NCBI RefSeq assembly: GCF_026914185.1
Contig: NC_070562.1
Coordinates: 1,488,001-1,552,000 of the forward strand
From: Puccinia triticina
Taxonomy: Eukaryota > Basidiomycota > Pucciniomycetes > Pucciniales > Pucciniaceae
Direction: 5' to 3'
Length of the DNA stretch: 64,000 bases
The position numbers were made by a program, and so were the translations under genes. The notes beneath the pieces were generated by a model. It searched no databases. It was not told the origin of the DNA and saw only the letters and a program-made list of their open reading frames with translations. Shown here one piece after another: positions 22,832-35,000 of the stretch. Position 1 is the stretch's first letter, and every line of letters begins with the position of its first letter.

Positions 22832-24523
22832 TCAAGGTCCTGCGGGAGTGAGGACGCGTAAACGTTGCCCAGCATGGAATTCATGGAGTCTCCGGGTGGG
22901 GGAATGGGAAGGATGAGCAGTGGAAATGGGCACATACTCCGTGGTCCCGTCGTTGTCCACCGGGAACCACTTGTCAAGGATTGATTCAAGATCGTTGTTG
23001 ACCGCATGCACATCAATAAGGTCGGATGTGTCGGAGGGCTCTTCTGGGAGCAGGTAGGAACCATCGTCCGACTTTGGGGCTAGCTGGTCCTCCTTCTCGA
23101 TTTCACTGAGTGGATGATCACCATAAGCCAGAGCGGTTGCTTCGAGTTGGCCGTCGATCGCCGAGATCAGGGATACTTGAGATTGTTCAAATGGAGGGGC
23201 TTCATCCATGCCTGCTACTCCTGCCGGTTTGCCAGTGGGTCTGCCCGCAGTTGTAGGGCCGGGCTGCTTTTGGTGTGCGCTTGAACAGGCCCGTGGTGCC
23301 ACATAATTGGCTGGTTTCGGTGGGACTTGGAATGCCGGTGGGATGTAGACTCTTGATTGGTCCGGGGGGCCGGGGCATGCTCCGGCAGGGTTACCGCAGT
23401 GTTTCTTGCAGAAGTGACATTTCCCTACTGAATCGAGGTATGCATGCATTTGCCAGAGGTATAAGTCGGGTTCGAGTCGATTCGAGCCAAGAGGAGTGGC
23501 ATTTGCACCCGTGGCAACAGATCAATAGGAGGGCTGACGGGTCTTTGGGAGATCGGCATAGAATCCGTTCGTTCGGCTCTTGAAATCGCCGTAGTTGAAC
23601 GGTTTTTGCTTCAGGAGTTGGAAATCCTTGACCTTCACCCGGAGTGCGTGGGGTAGGCCAAGGACGACGAATTCAGCTATGGAGAAGTTGTCGAATATGA
23701 TCATATCAAAGTTGATCAGGCTTTGGAGGGTACAAGCTTGATTGCTATACTCTTGAAAACTTTTGGTGTTTGACATCTCGAGGCAAACAATTGATTGGCA
23801 AACATCGGCACGCCAGTCCTCCGGTAGACAGAACCCAAAGAGTCTAGACTTAAACTCGTCCCAAGTCTTGCCTATAAACTTAGGTGACTCGCTTTTGTAG
23901 AATGCAAGTAGAATGGTGTCGTCAATGAGAGAGCCAAGTACTAGGATCTTGTCGTCGGAGTGTTTGATTCCCTTGGTCAAGAAGAAAATCGAGACGCTGC
24001 GCATCCAGGTCAAGAAAAGTTCTGCCTCTTGAATGGGGCCTTTGAAACAGGGTCCGTCAGAGGTCCTGAACTTTGCGAGGTCGATGCGGTCATCCGCTGG
24101 AGCCGAAGGGGAGATGGAAGCTTCCCTCTTTATAGACGAGGACAGAATGGCCTTTTCCAAGGCTTTAGTTTGCTCCCGGTAGGAGCGGCGCTGTTCTTCT
24201 GCTCTTGCTTGAGCCTGCTCCGCTTGTTGTTGTACGGTCTGGAGTTGCAAGGCCGTAGTCTTCTGAATTGCCATCAAGGCTTTGAAGCAATCAGCTATTG
24301 ACATCTCTCCGGTCTCCTGGGCCGGGGGATTTGGGTCTGCCATCGGGACGTGAGGAAGAACTTGTGTCGTAGCGTCTAGTGTCGGGGATGGCGTTAATGG
24401 GACCGAGATTGGGTTGGGATTTGTGCGGAGGGCGTCTAGTCGAGCACGTCGACGGGCTGCGTGGAGGATTTCTTCTGGGTCTGCGGCCGGGAGGAGGGGC
24501 TCGTTAGCTCTCCTTGTGGTCAT
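22832..24523 (-). pseudogene. Gag-like protein of the TR-GAG element, one in-frame stop
   Basis: ATG at 24523 (MTTRRANEPLL); frame open for 564 codons to 22832 except for one TGA at 23522-23524. A Gln/Glu-rich coiled-coil-like stretch (QTVQQQAEQAQARAEEQRR) precedes a capsid-like region (AELFLTWMRSVSIFFLTKG ... WDEFKSRLFGF). After the TGA lies a cysteine knuckle (CHFCKKHCGNPAGAC), an unusual spacing compared with the CX2CX4HX4C consensus, and an acidic tail. The product would package RNA in virus-like particles (inference). The TGA may derive from CGA by C-to-T change. Confidence 0.75.
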
Positions 24524-24891
24524 TAACCAATGACGAGTGCGTAGACGGTCGGTCGGCGGGGATGAGAGGGGCAAAGGACCTTGGTGCAGGAGCAAGTGGC
24601 GGGGGCGTATGGGTCCGAAAGGGTAGAGGGCGAAGAAGACAAGCACAAGAACCAGATAGAAGTTCGAAGGGTGTCAGGTTACGAGATCAAGTACAAGAAG
24701 GTATTAGGGTCGCGAGGTCGAAGGCAGAGGTCAAGGCTCCAAAGAGCGAGGGCGAAGGCGAGGGCAGAAGACGATAGCAAGGGCGAAGGCGAGGTCAGAG
24801 GGTGGATCAAAAACTGGCGAGGTCGACGAGTGTGTGCGAAGTCTGTGATAAGACCACAATGGTTGGTTTGTTTGGAACAAGAAAAAAAAAG

Positions 24892-25234
24892 TGTAAGGGT
24901 CACGTGGACCCTCACTGGAGATGGCTCGAAAAGGGGGGCACAGGGGGACGAGGCGCTACGCCTTCGCGATTCTAGGTCCAAACGGTCTCTAATTTCCTTT
25001 CAAGGGGCTAGCTGGGAGAGAGGAAGAACTCTCCCATTAGTCTAAATACAAGACAAGAGTGGAGGCAGACAAAAGAGAATGAGAATCGAAATCGGGCTTA
25101 CCTAGCCGGGAGAGAGGAAGAACTCTCTGCCGGACTAGGGAAGCGAGTGGCTCAGGCTAAGTGTTTGGTGCGTGGGGGGTTACGTAATCCCGTGACCCTT
25201 TGTGTGGAGCCCCGTTGTCGAGGGGGGCTTCACA
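24892..25234 (-). repeat. 5' LTR of the gag-only element
   Basis: 343 bp partner of 22060-22402. The internal side is followed (on the - strand) by a T-rich stretch; a primer-binding site could not be assigned with confidence. Confidence 0.9.
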
Positions 25235-26894
25235 CCGCAGAGGTGGCCAATGGCTTAGATAGCGCTGTGTTTTGTATACCAGGTTGAGGTCCTGAACGCC
25301 CCTGGGCCGCTGGAGTCGCCATGAGGCGCGGCGGGGCAAATTGGCCGGATGATAAGCGGCAGGGAGGTGTGAAAATTGACGACGCCTTCCCAGGTTCCGT
25401 GAATTTGGAGGGAATGGCCGGATCGGCAGCCAGGTGGCCCTGCTTGAGTGGTGAGCCCACTTTGGAGTGAGATGCGCCTGGGAGGATCGGCGGTCCAGAT
25501 GAGACGGATGATGGCGCGCGCTCGCCGACCGACCTGTGCGCATCAAGCCAAGCCATCTGTTTTGCCGCCAACTCGGCCAAAGTGGGCACCGGCCGCGGGT
25601 CCTTGGTGAATAGATCAGGGACATCTGGGGGATGGTCGAAATCTACCCCCTCGAGCTCGTGGAGTAAGCACCTACTCCAACACCTCAAGCCGTTACGGGT
25701 CACGCGGATAGAGGTTGCGGGATCCGCCGGGTTTTTGATTTGTAGGGACTCGTCATTCCCGCCGTATTTGCCCTTCAGATAGAGCTGCAGCTCTGCGCAA
25801 ATCTGGATGCGCTCAGCCGACCGCTCGCCCTCAACCACGTCGGCATTTGGCTGGACCAAATACAAACCCAGTCAGCCGATGCTCACGGATCCTCACAGCA
25901 CAATGGGGGAGGGGCTTACATTACGGACCAGCCAAGTCGCCGTGCGTTCCAACGCCAATCGAGTATTGTTGGGCCCATAGCCCATTTCCAAGCTATCGCG
26001 CTGCGCACGTTCCTGGGAAGGCCAGCGTGTGCAATACGCGTTAGAAATTTACATCATCCAGTGGTGGGAAGGAGAAAAGGGTGAACCATCAGACTTACCA
26101 CCTCCAGGGCCTTCGCCACCTTTGCCGGGTCCGCCATTGAGACCTTCACCGACACCTTGCGCAACAGGTTGGCGTGGCACGCATCCACAAATGCGCGAAA
26201 ATCCTTGGGCGACGTGATCATGGCATTGATTGCCTTCCCGTACACCTTGTCCCTTGGGATAATCCGCTGCCACTTGAGCAGGCCTTCTTCCTCGCAAGCA
26301 AGGAGGTGCTTGCCAAGGAGGGGGATCGTTGCATCGATTGCGGTGATGCAGTTCATCTTGAAGACAGGCCAGACGGCGTGGTGGAGGACCGTCTTCAGCA
26401 CTGCCTTGCCCTTTGGAATGACCCGCTCCCAAATCTTTGTGGTTGACGCGATGGGGGCAGTTGGATTTGCAAGAGCTAGCTGGCCTGCGGGAGTCCGGAT
26501 GAAGAAATGATGCTCCACGGTTATCGCCCGGGTAGTTGGGGGGGAGGGTGGCCCGCGGCCGGGTTGATGGGGAGCGCCAGGAGTCGCTGGGCCGGGTCGG
26601 CTCCCGTTGGGCGCGGGCGCGGTCGCGGTCGGTTCCGTAGAATTCTCTGCCGCTTCTGGGTTGCCATCTTCAAAGAACAACCGGCAGGCCTGCGCCTGAG
26701 AGTCAGGCGGCTGACTCAGCAGCAGGTAAGACTCTTGCGGCTTGCCATGCACATTGGCAAAGGGCAGCGGGTCCACCCGGCGGGTGACGCTGAATCGCTT
26801 GTTGGAAGGTGGAATTGACATCGTCTGGGGGTACAATTTGGGTAAGCAACGGTTTGCGGGGCGGGGGGGGGGACAATAAAAAACTAAACTCACG

Positions 26895-27384
26895 AGAATC
26901 AGGCAGCGGCTACGAAATTGGGCCGGGGACAAGGAGGGTGGCAACAACCACTGTCAGTGGTTGATCCAGCGGTCAAAGGATGCAAAAAAGGGGGCTCACC
27001 AAAGATTTTTTGGGGGGCCGGGTGGGATACTGGGTGGTGGCTAGTTTTGCAGCGGCTGGGTAGTTTCAGAGCGGACGTGAGTGATCGATCATGGATGCGG
27101 AAAAAGGGTGGCGGCTTACCGGTGAAATTTTTTTTGGGGCGGTTGCTGGATCGGTTCCTGGCTGGCGGCTGGGGGCGGCTGGGCAGTGGTTGGGTCCGGC
27201 GGGGGGGATTTGGTCGAGGGGCATTTCCGATGGCGGAGGTGGGAGGGGATATGGGATATGGTCGAGGGCAAAGAGGCTGGAAGATGAGAAGAATTGGAAG
27301 AATACAGGGGGCGGGGCTGAAGCGAAAAATTTTGTCTGTCGGATTTTCAGCCTCGCCCACCCGCAAGCTTTTTTGGTATTGCTG
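26895..27384 (-). repeat. Right terminal inverted repeat
   Basis: Inverted partner of 18470-19015. The cargo gene starts at 26821, just inside it, so the repeats may supply matching promoters to the two convergent genes. Confidence 0.8.
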
Positions 27385-27386
27385 TA

Positions 27387-28084
27387 CATGGCCCACCGTC
27401 CATCCCTGTCTAGCAGGGTTAAAAAACGGTGAGAGGAAGACCCCCAGCCCTAGAGCACAAGGGGGGCCCACAAATATCCCCCGTCAAACCGCGCAAATGC
27501 AATGGCGGACGAGGGTGAGACAACCCCAGAGCTGGAAGTACAGCCCTGCAAAGAGTTGCCTGGTGAACAATGTGCTCACGAGACCCCCCCTATTTATAGC
27601 CACCACAACCACCATTACCCGGCCCCTCCTCCCAACTAGCATTTTGCCGCAGACATCACAACCCCAAGTTCCCACTGTCACCCGACCCTTTGCCGCCGCC
27701 ACAACAGCCACCAGCCCAACATTTTGCGACGGGCACCCCCGCCCCTCCATGAACTGATTCCCAAGGAAACACCGCCAGCTGTTTACCACGCCAAACCCAC
27801 CTCTACAAGGCAATTGTTGCCCGCACAACAGCACACAAAGCCCAACTGCCTCCCCATCCCCGAGACAACCTCGCCAGATGACCGCATCCTCCAATGCTAC
27901 ACGCCTCATTGGCCATGCCAAAACCCCTATGTAGCCCACATGCTCGGCCCAGGCACTCGCCGTCCGCAACCAACGCCCCGCTCACACCACGCACCCCCGA
28001 TCATGCATGTACAACCCAACAAGCCCCCATTAGCTGGTCGCCCAACCCAACTGAGCCCGTTGCCTCGCCAACGGCCAAACCACT
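27387..28084. other. C-rich intergenic stretch, no gene recognised
   Basis: From the transposon end to the DOA10 fragment. Open frames exist but are Pro/Thr/His-rich artefacts of C-rich DNA. A TATTTATAGCC box near 27590 may belong to an old LTR. Nothing firm. Confidence 0.4.
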
Positions 28085-29177
28085 CGGGTGCCGGCGTTGG
28101 ATCCGGTGAAGGTAGTCCCGGGCCGGAAGATGCACATCCCGGTCCATGTAGGAGACACGGCGATCATCAAGCAGCAGCAGGCCAAGGCGCACAAGGAGGG
28201 CGGGGCGGCGGGCGGGGAGCAGTACACGATTGTCTATCTCCCCCCGCACTTCCAGGCCCGGATGGCCGTCTACGTGGTTGTCATGTGGGCCGGTGCCGTC
28301 CATCTGGGCTGTCATCAGCATCCCTCTCCTCCTCGACCGGGTCTTCCTGGCCAATCACCCCAAACCAAACGACGTCTATGCCTATGCCCTCGGTGCCCTC
28401 CGCTGTGCAATTGGCCTGCTGCTTGTAGCCAGGGCCTGGGCGGCCTACGCAAGGCTCTTCTCGCAGCCCACGGGCGGTGCACAGCCTGATGAGTGGGGAG
28501 TGGCAAAGCCCAAGGATGTTTTGGACGACGACGTCTGGCTGCGCCGACCCATCCGCTCTCCCTTACTTTGGACCAGGTATGTCCCTTTTCCTCCCCTCCC
28601 TCCCTACTTTCTCCGCTGATGTGTGTGTGTATAGGTCCTTGTTCGATGGCGCGCCGGCGACATGGCCCGCACCGTCCGCTAGATCAACGCTGGCCTTCTG
28701 GTCACTGTCGGCAGCCGACTGTTGCTAGCGATCCTGTTGCCCTTCTTGCTTGTCCACCCGCTGTTCCTTCTCTTCAGAAGGGAGCGGGAGACGCTGCACG
28801 GCACCAATCTAGCCTGCCTCGGCCTCGCGCTTCCCGGGCCGTGGTCCGCCCGGGTGGACGTCGACCGACTCGGCGCCCCCGTCCACGTGCTCGTCTACCC
28901 CCCCTCCTCGCCGCAGCCATCTTCTTTGTCCTTGCTAGGGTTTGCCGCCGCGCTCAAGTCTTGGATCAAGAAGGTCAGGGACAACTGCTTCCTTGAGAAC
29001 CGCAGACTCAAAAAGTACGTCCCTCTTCTCCCCCTTTTTTCGCTTTTTGTCTGGCCAACGCTTGGTTCGTTGATCATCTGTTCTTGTTTGGACAGTTATG
29101 ATCCCCCCAATGCTGGTGGCCGCGCACACCCGCCAAGCAATATAGGGACTTCTGAAGCACTGGATAAATTGGATTGA
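28085..29177 (+). pseudogene. DOA10/SSM4 (MARCH6-type) E3 ubiquitin ligase, C-terminal fragment
   Basis: Remnant of the ER/inner-nuclear-membrane RING-CH ubiquitin ligase of ER-associated degradation. Visible pieces are YTIVYLPPHFQARMAVYVVVMW (a membrane segment typical of the late part of the protein), DVYAYALGALRCAIGLLLVA, a hydrophobic LLLAILLPFLLVHPLFLLF, and the family's C-terminal signature KKVRDNCFLENRRLKNYDP. Introns at 28577-28634 and 29015-29095 are recognisable; the second joins in phase to give RLKNY. A frame shift near 28320, an in-frame TAG at 28680-28682 and a phase mismatch at the first intron show decay. The RING domain and most of the protein are absent. Confidence 0.65.
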
Positions 29178-30238
29178 ATTGCATCAAGGCGGTTGGCAAT
29201 TACAACAACCGTCGTCAGCCCTTACACAAGAGCTAATATTCATTAGAACAACGGTTGTCAGCCCTTACCCAAAAGTTAATATGGGTTTGCTCTTAGCTAC
29301 CGTGTTCATCATGAACCCCATTTGACAAGTGTGTTCTGGTCATAGGCGCCACAAATTCATTATCATAATTGTCAACACCAAGTATGCTTGCCTTACAATG
29401 AAGCTACGGTCTCTGCTTCTTGAGATTTGATGAAATAAGCAAAGGTGAGTCAGCCCAGCTTACTCAAGCTTGTGTGAATAGTATTACCTATTGATATATA
29501 CAAACGCAGATCGGCATCCATTTCTTCACTGCACCTTGAAACTGAAGTTCAGGGCCAATTGACAGAGGTTAGTCATTGGGGCCAATTGACAGAGGTTAGT
29601 CATTGTGCAATCTAGGTAGGGGGTGATTGATTGTGCATCAGTTAGTGGAACTCACTTTTATAGGGAGAAGATCTGGGGTCAACACCACCAGGAAAATAAG
29701 AGGTTAGCGCCGAGTCACAAGTTGGAAGACTGAAAGAACCGGGTTGGGCAATGTTGTTTGGCTGCTCACAAAAGCTTTGCGGTGTGCGTTGCTGGCCCAA
29801 TCAAACTGAGAACCATGTACATGACCTGCGCAACTGCTAGAGGTAAATTTGACCTGGTCGCCCGTGACCTAATCTTTGCTGCGGATGTGGACCTGTCCTG
29901 ACGAATTGGAAATAAATTGTTTGAGATTGATTAATGAGGAAAAAAGCAGCCCAACTGAGATCATCTACTCAACAATTATTTTTCCAGGCCAGTCAAACAA
30001 ATTGGTGGTGCATTGCAACCATTGCTGTGATGAGTCACCCTTGATGGTTGAACCCCGGGGCTACACTAGGGCATAATATAGATACACATTCACCATGGGA
30101 TCACCTCGAGCCTTCATGTGTAGAAAAACAGGATTTATTACTGATACTAAAACCAGAACTATGACAAAATAAAGATTAGACAAGCTATCACGATGGCAGT
30201 GTGAGAGAGAGATAAAGTGAGAATTTGGAGCATACCAC
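29178..30238. other. Non-coding stretch before the Ty3 element
   Basis: No gene seen. A 28-bp direct repeat (GGCCAATTGACAGAGG...) occurs twice at about 29551-29605. Confidence 0.5.
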
Positions 30239-31486
30239 TGTGGTAGACGGAAAAGTGGAAAAATAAAAAGTTTTTTCTATGCCACATAATTACTCATAAC
30301 AGGCCTCAAGATACCACCAAATGGACCCCAGAAATGGATTCTACGGCCAATTTCACCCCTAGTCCCCATTGGAAGCACCCCTGGACCCCCTCTACTGTGG
30401 AAGTTACACCTCATGGACACCTACCACACGACCAGCCCCAGTAACCCAGCTGTCACCTGCCTCAACCCAAGTTTCACAGTAGTACACATATACACATCAC
30501 AGGATACAAACATACATCTCACTGTCAGGCTACACCCATTACATATTAACTACATACACTCCTTTATATACATAGTATGACATCATTTACAATGTTTCTG
30601 CAGCCTCAGACTTTGTGTATACACTAATTCCCCCTGTATGACAGCTCATGCAGTCTACTGTCACCTCATGCATGCGTTAGAATGTTCTTTTGTATATTCT
30701 GACATCATGTATGCACCCCTGGCATATTTAGAATGTTCTGTTGTATATTCTGACACCATTCATGCGCCCCTGAGGGGTTATGACATCATTTGTATCTACT
30801 CCCACCAGCTAAAATCCCTCACCCTGTTGTCTAGATTAGCTGAAACCCTAACCCACAAGCCCCTTTGGGGCTCCACTTTTGTCTATAAAAGGAGCTCTCT
30901 CCACCCCCAGTGGCCTGCTCCCCAGTTCCTCACCCAGAACTCACAAGTCACCCAACACTCATCCACACTCAAATCCTAAAACCCTTATAACAATAAATCA
31001 ACCCTTATAACAGCAATTCAACCCTTATAACAAAGTAATTGAAACACTTACACGTTGCCAATCAAACAGATTTCATCTGGAACAGACCAGACCTATCACT
31101 TAATAAAACTTGCCAAGCTGAGCTTGGTGGGTCTTGTTGACTGATAACAGAAGGGCAGAGCTTGCAACTCCATCATACCCTTCACCATTCAGCAAAAGGG
31201 TTTCATTACCACTTTTGAGTCTTACAAGGGAGTCCCCAACGTGATACGATAATCCTGTTTGATCAAACCACGTGTAACAAACTTCAATTCAGCTCAAAGT
31301 AATCGCCAAGGAATCTAAATCTTGCCGGTGACAAAAGGATCAAGCCATCAACAACTCTAGTACGGACAGCGGCATGTTCATTTATTCCGTCAAACAACTA
31401 GTCAACTTTTGGACTATCTAAGGAACCAATTACAAACCTCTGAAAGGAACACATAACTACCTAACCTGAAAGGAGTGTTTCGAAGG
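30239..31486 (+). repeat. 5' LTR of the Ty3 element
   Basis: Differs from the 3' LTR at only a handful of positions (for example CATAACAGG/CATAAAAGG, GGCATGTTC/GGCATATTC). The real LTR may be longer, since 31487-31670 contains two diverged copies of an about 90-bp segment starting CGAAGGAAGCAGC that could belong to it. Confidence 0.85.
30894..30900 (+). promoter_or_regulatory. LTR TATA box
   Basis: TATAAAA followed by GGAGCTCTCTCC; the same box is in the 3' LTR at 45655-45661. Expected to start the retrotransposon transcript. Confidence 0.6.
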
Positions 31487-32050
31487 AAGCAGCTAATTAT
31501 ATACTGGAAGACGGTGTGTAGTACCTAAGGATCTGGATAATTAGATACTGTTAGAAGAAAACTCTGGAGCCCACTCGAAGGAAGCAGCCAATTATATACT
31601 GAACAACGGTGTGTAGTACCTAAGGATTCAGATAATTAGGATACTGTTTGAAGAACCCTCCCAGCACGGTAAAGTTATTTATATCATATTTAAAAGAAAC
31701 CCCCCCAATTTGCCCTGGTAAAGAGACCAGAGACCAGATATTATTGTTTCTTTCCAGAGCACAGTAACCGTTACCTGAGGATTAGAATATTAGAAAAACT
31801 AGGAATCAACAGAATCAACATGAGTTTACCGTTTAACACATTAGAGATGGAAGAGGGATTTGCTCCCGCAACACCATTTAGAAGCAGAACATTGGCAGGA
31901 ACTTCAGGAAAACTTTGGAATTTGGATACACAGAATCCTCCACCGCCCCCGAAAAAGGAGAAAGGGAAAGGACCTGAAAATTTATACAGAAATCAGGAGG
32001 AGGAGGACTCAGATGGGGACCAACAAACCCAGTATATTCCACCCCGGCAG

Positions 32051-35000
32051 CAACACTGGGTAGCTACGTTGCCAGTAACGGTAACGTATCGGCAACGTAT
32101 TGATTTTCTATGCGTTACTCACGTCGTTACTGGTAACGGTTTCCTGTTGCCGTTAGGGCTTTTGGGTCAATTTTTTATTCATGTCTCGATACATTGTAGG
32201 ATCTCAATGTAAAAGCAAAAAAAAATCGATATGGTAACGGGCCAAAGAACAAGCTATGTATGTAAGAGTGAGGCGAAAATCATGCAGGCGCTTTTTTCTT
32301 TGGACCTGGCACCAAAGATTTTAAAACTTTGCCGGCCTCCTCAAAATCACCAGTGAGAGGGACCTGCTCCCTTAGCCACATCATACTACTGACACAGCGA
32401 GTCATTGTAGATGGGTTCAAGCCACCGCGCCTGCTGCTGCAGACATTGGAAGCAGCGGAGAATAGTCTTTCGACTGCACACAAACTCCCAGATACCCCAA
32501 GATACGCCCGTGCCATCCGAGAGAGCGTCGGATAAGCCATGCAGTGATCCCGCCACCACTTCAGAGGAGTGGATTTATTGGCAATTGACTTGCTGTTGAA
32601 GGCGAGTTCGGCTTTGAGGAAAGATTCTATTTTGTTTTCCTGTGGAGTCGTTTGCTGAGTCATACGGGACGCAAGCCGTGACATGAGGGAGTCTGAATTG
32701 GGTGCTGTTGTATTTTCTAAACATGTGATCTCGGATGGGTCGGCCAAGGTTGAGCCGCAGACTGGTTTTTGCTTGAAGTCCAGGAACCGACGGTTGAGAA
32801 GTTCAAGACAATCCTTGACCTCTTTGCTTTTGGCTCCAAAGACCAGTTCGAAAATATGGATCCGAAAGCATGGATGAATAAGAGTGGCAAGTAGCAGCGT
32901 CTCACAGTCCATCGCCTCCGCCAAGTACTTTTCAACCCGCTTGAGCATGGCATAGTACATTGGATACAATGGGTCCTTCTCTTCGGCGCGATCGAGCTTT
33001 CCGGATAGCTGCTCCTTAAGCTCCAAATATTTAGGAATCACGTGCGCCCCGGTGGGCTGATTCCCTTCCATTTGTGCGGTAAGCGTAACAAAAACCTGTC
33101 AATGGTCGTATGATCAGTGGCAGTCAAGTTGTGTAAATTAATTGAGAATACACACCTCAAGCTCGCGGTTTAATTTGTCAATCCAAACCCAATCCCGAGG
33201 AGAAAAATGCACGTTGTCGAATACCCCGGTTTCTTCCTGGGCTTGATCTTCCTTGAGAAGTGCGTCAATTACTTCTCGGGCATCAAGTGCTTTGCGGTGG
33301 CTCTCGTATTTCACATTCCAGCGGATCCCGTAACCCGCAATCAATGGCGCCACCTTAACACCCATCTTGTTGGCCATGCGATTGAAACTTGCTCGCTGAG
33401 CTGCAGACCGGGTGATTTGTTTGATCACAACATCCAACTTTGTTGTAAGTGCTTGAAGCATGGTTGTATTTGCATGTTTTTCTGTGACTGGTTCATCGTC
33501 AGGATTGATTTCGGAAGCTGGAGTGGGAGTGGGAGCCACATTGGTATCAGACAGCTCATCATCAGCATTACCGTAGTCGCTTTGAGAAGCGCAATTGTCT
33601 TCAATCAGACTTGTTGTGGCCATTGGGTCCAAATCAACGCCCAAGGCTGAACCAGACGACTCCGAGCATAAAGTTTCAACTGCATCCTCGTCTTCCTCGA
33701 CAAGTCTCCCTAGAACGGGGAAAAATCCAAGGACCGACTCCTTGGCTTTTGCTGGGGGAAGCGTTTTCAGTGATAAAGAGGCCAGGCCGGCATTCACAAT
33801 CAGCGCTAGCTTGTGACAGAAGCAGCGGACGTGCATGGTCATCGGATCCCACGAGCTGGTCTCTGGTGGTTCGTTGGCGTATATCAAGCTATACATCTCG
33901 CTGGCCATAGTGTTGTTGTTTGAACCGGAATCAGTAGTCTGTGCCAACATTTTTTGGAACAGTTTTTTTTTGTTGAGGAGGCTAGCAATCGGCCGTGCAA
34001 GTAAATGTCCATGATGCTTCCATGGAATCATCTTGAGAGTTAAATGTTGGACTGTGTACTCCCAGTCCGAATTGATGTAAGCCACCGCGGCCCCAATGAA
34101 TGCGAATCTGTTCCCCTTTGTTGTCCATACGTCATGGATAAGGGTGAACTTTGTATCAAGGTTCTTATGAGAAAATTACATGCTACCAATCAGTATCAAA
34201 AAGCAAAATTTAACGAATAGCAAGCACATGTACTGTAGCGTACATTTAAATCATCAAACACATTTTTTTTCAGCATTGAGTAGAGTCTCTTTGACTCATC
34301 GGCCGACCAACGTCGTGCAAACAGAATGGCCTTGTTGTTTGCATACAGAAAAGCTGCACGAAGGTACGGATCTTCAATCCGTGTCCATGGCAGCGCCTGG
34401 CGAATCTGCCATATCATAATCAACTGGTTGAGAACCCGGTTGACAAATGATGGCTTGACCTGAAGAAATCCACTAATGACGGTTTGCTTCGGATCACCCC
34501 CACCCTTAGCTTCAGCGAGATTGCGTTCGGCAACAGAGGGTGGTAATTTTGCACCAGCTTCCTTGGCTTTTGATCGGTTGACGCAGCCAACACTTTTGTT
34601 TTCCGACTGAGTGGAACCGTCCCGATGGACCTTCAAGTTGCCATTTGAGGTCGGGTGCGCACGGACAACGGTTTTACACCATTTGCAGCGGTAGTTAATC
34701 TGAGTGTTGGGCTTGTCATTTTTTTTCCAAAAAGGTTCGTCATAAAAATCAAGGATATGATCAAACTCCTTTTCCATTTTTCTCTTAGCTTCGCGAGGCT
34801 GAATTTCGATAGATTCATCTGATTCCTGACTATAGTCATAGTCTTCAACAGTCGCGTTCGCCTAATCAAAACATTCAAAACAAATCAATCACAAAAGCTT
34901 TAATCACCCACTCGTTTAATCAATGGAAATCATATTCACACGCACAGATGCCTTTTTGCTTGGTTTCTTTGGCTTCGTCTTCTTTTTTCTGACAATAGCA

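Larger units (their letters stand above)
22060..25234 (-). mobile_element. Gag-only LTR retrotransposon (TR-GAG type) nested in the cargo gene
   Basis: Two 343-bp LTRs (22060-22402 and 24892-25234) start TGTAAGG and end CTTCACA on the + strand. The 5-bp target duplication is CCGCA (22055-22059 and 25235-25239). The element is oriented on the - strand: a purine-rich tract (AGGAGGGGAGAC) abuts the 3' LTR at 22403-22414. The interior of about 2.5 kb codes only for a gag protein, with no protease, reverse transcriptase or integrase, so it depends on enzymes from elsewhere. Confidence 0.9.
21054..26821 (-). pseudogene. Cargo gene of the Tc1-type element, function unknown, split by a retrotransposon
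   Basis: Three exons: 26821-26099, 26012-25920, and 25850-25235 continued at 22054-21054 after removal of the nested retrotransposon and one target copy. Phases match throughout, giving 810 codons ending at 21054. The first exon has a Pro/Ala-rich linker and then a conserved-looking block (around FKMNCITAIDATIPLLGKHL and DFRAFVDACHANLLRKVSV). The middle part is charged. The C-terminal part repeats Pro-rich segments encoded opposite G runs. No domain recognised. Long open frames with good splice sites argue for past function. Placed convergent to the transposase and inside the terminal repeats, it may be an accessory transposition protein or a captured host gene. Confidence 0.65.
18470..27384. 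mobile_element. Large two-gene Tc1/mariner-type transposon with nested retrotransposon
   Basis: Both ends read CAGCAATACCAAAAAAGC going inward and are directly flanked by TA (18468-18469 and 27385-27386), the target duplication of the Tc1/mariner/IS630 group. The total is 8,915 bp. Subtracting the nested LTR retrotransposon and one target copy leaves about 5.7 kb, several times the usual size for this group. Inside are a DD34E transposase (+) and a convergent cargo gene (-), separated by a 47-bp minisatellite. The only transposase lesion seen is one premature stop. Confidence 0.8.

Noticed and set aside
27480..28084. Upstream exons of the DOA10 fragment
   Set aside because: Frames are Pro/His/Thr-rich without membrane segments; no match to the expected part of the protein.
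32060..32250. GTAACG-rich words as telomere-like or centromere repeats
   Set aside because: They lie at both ends of the hAT element and behave like subterminal transposase-binding repeats.
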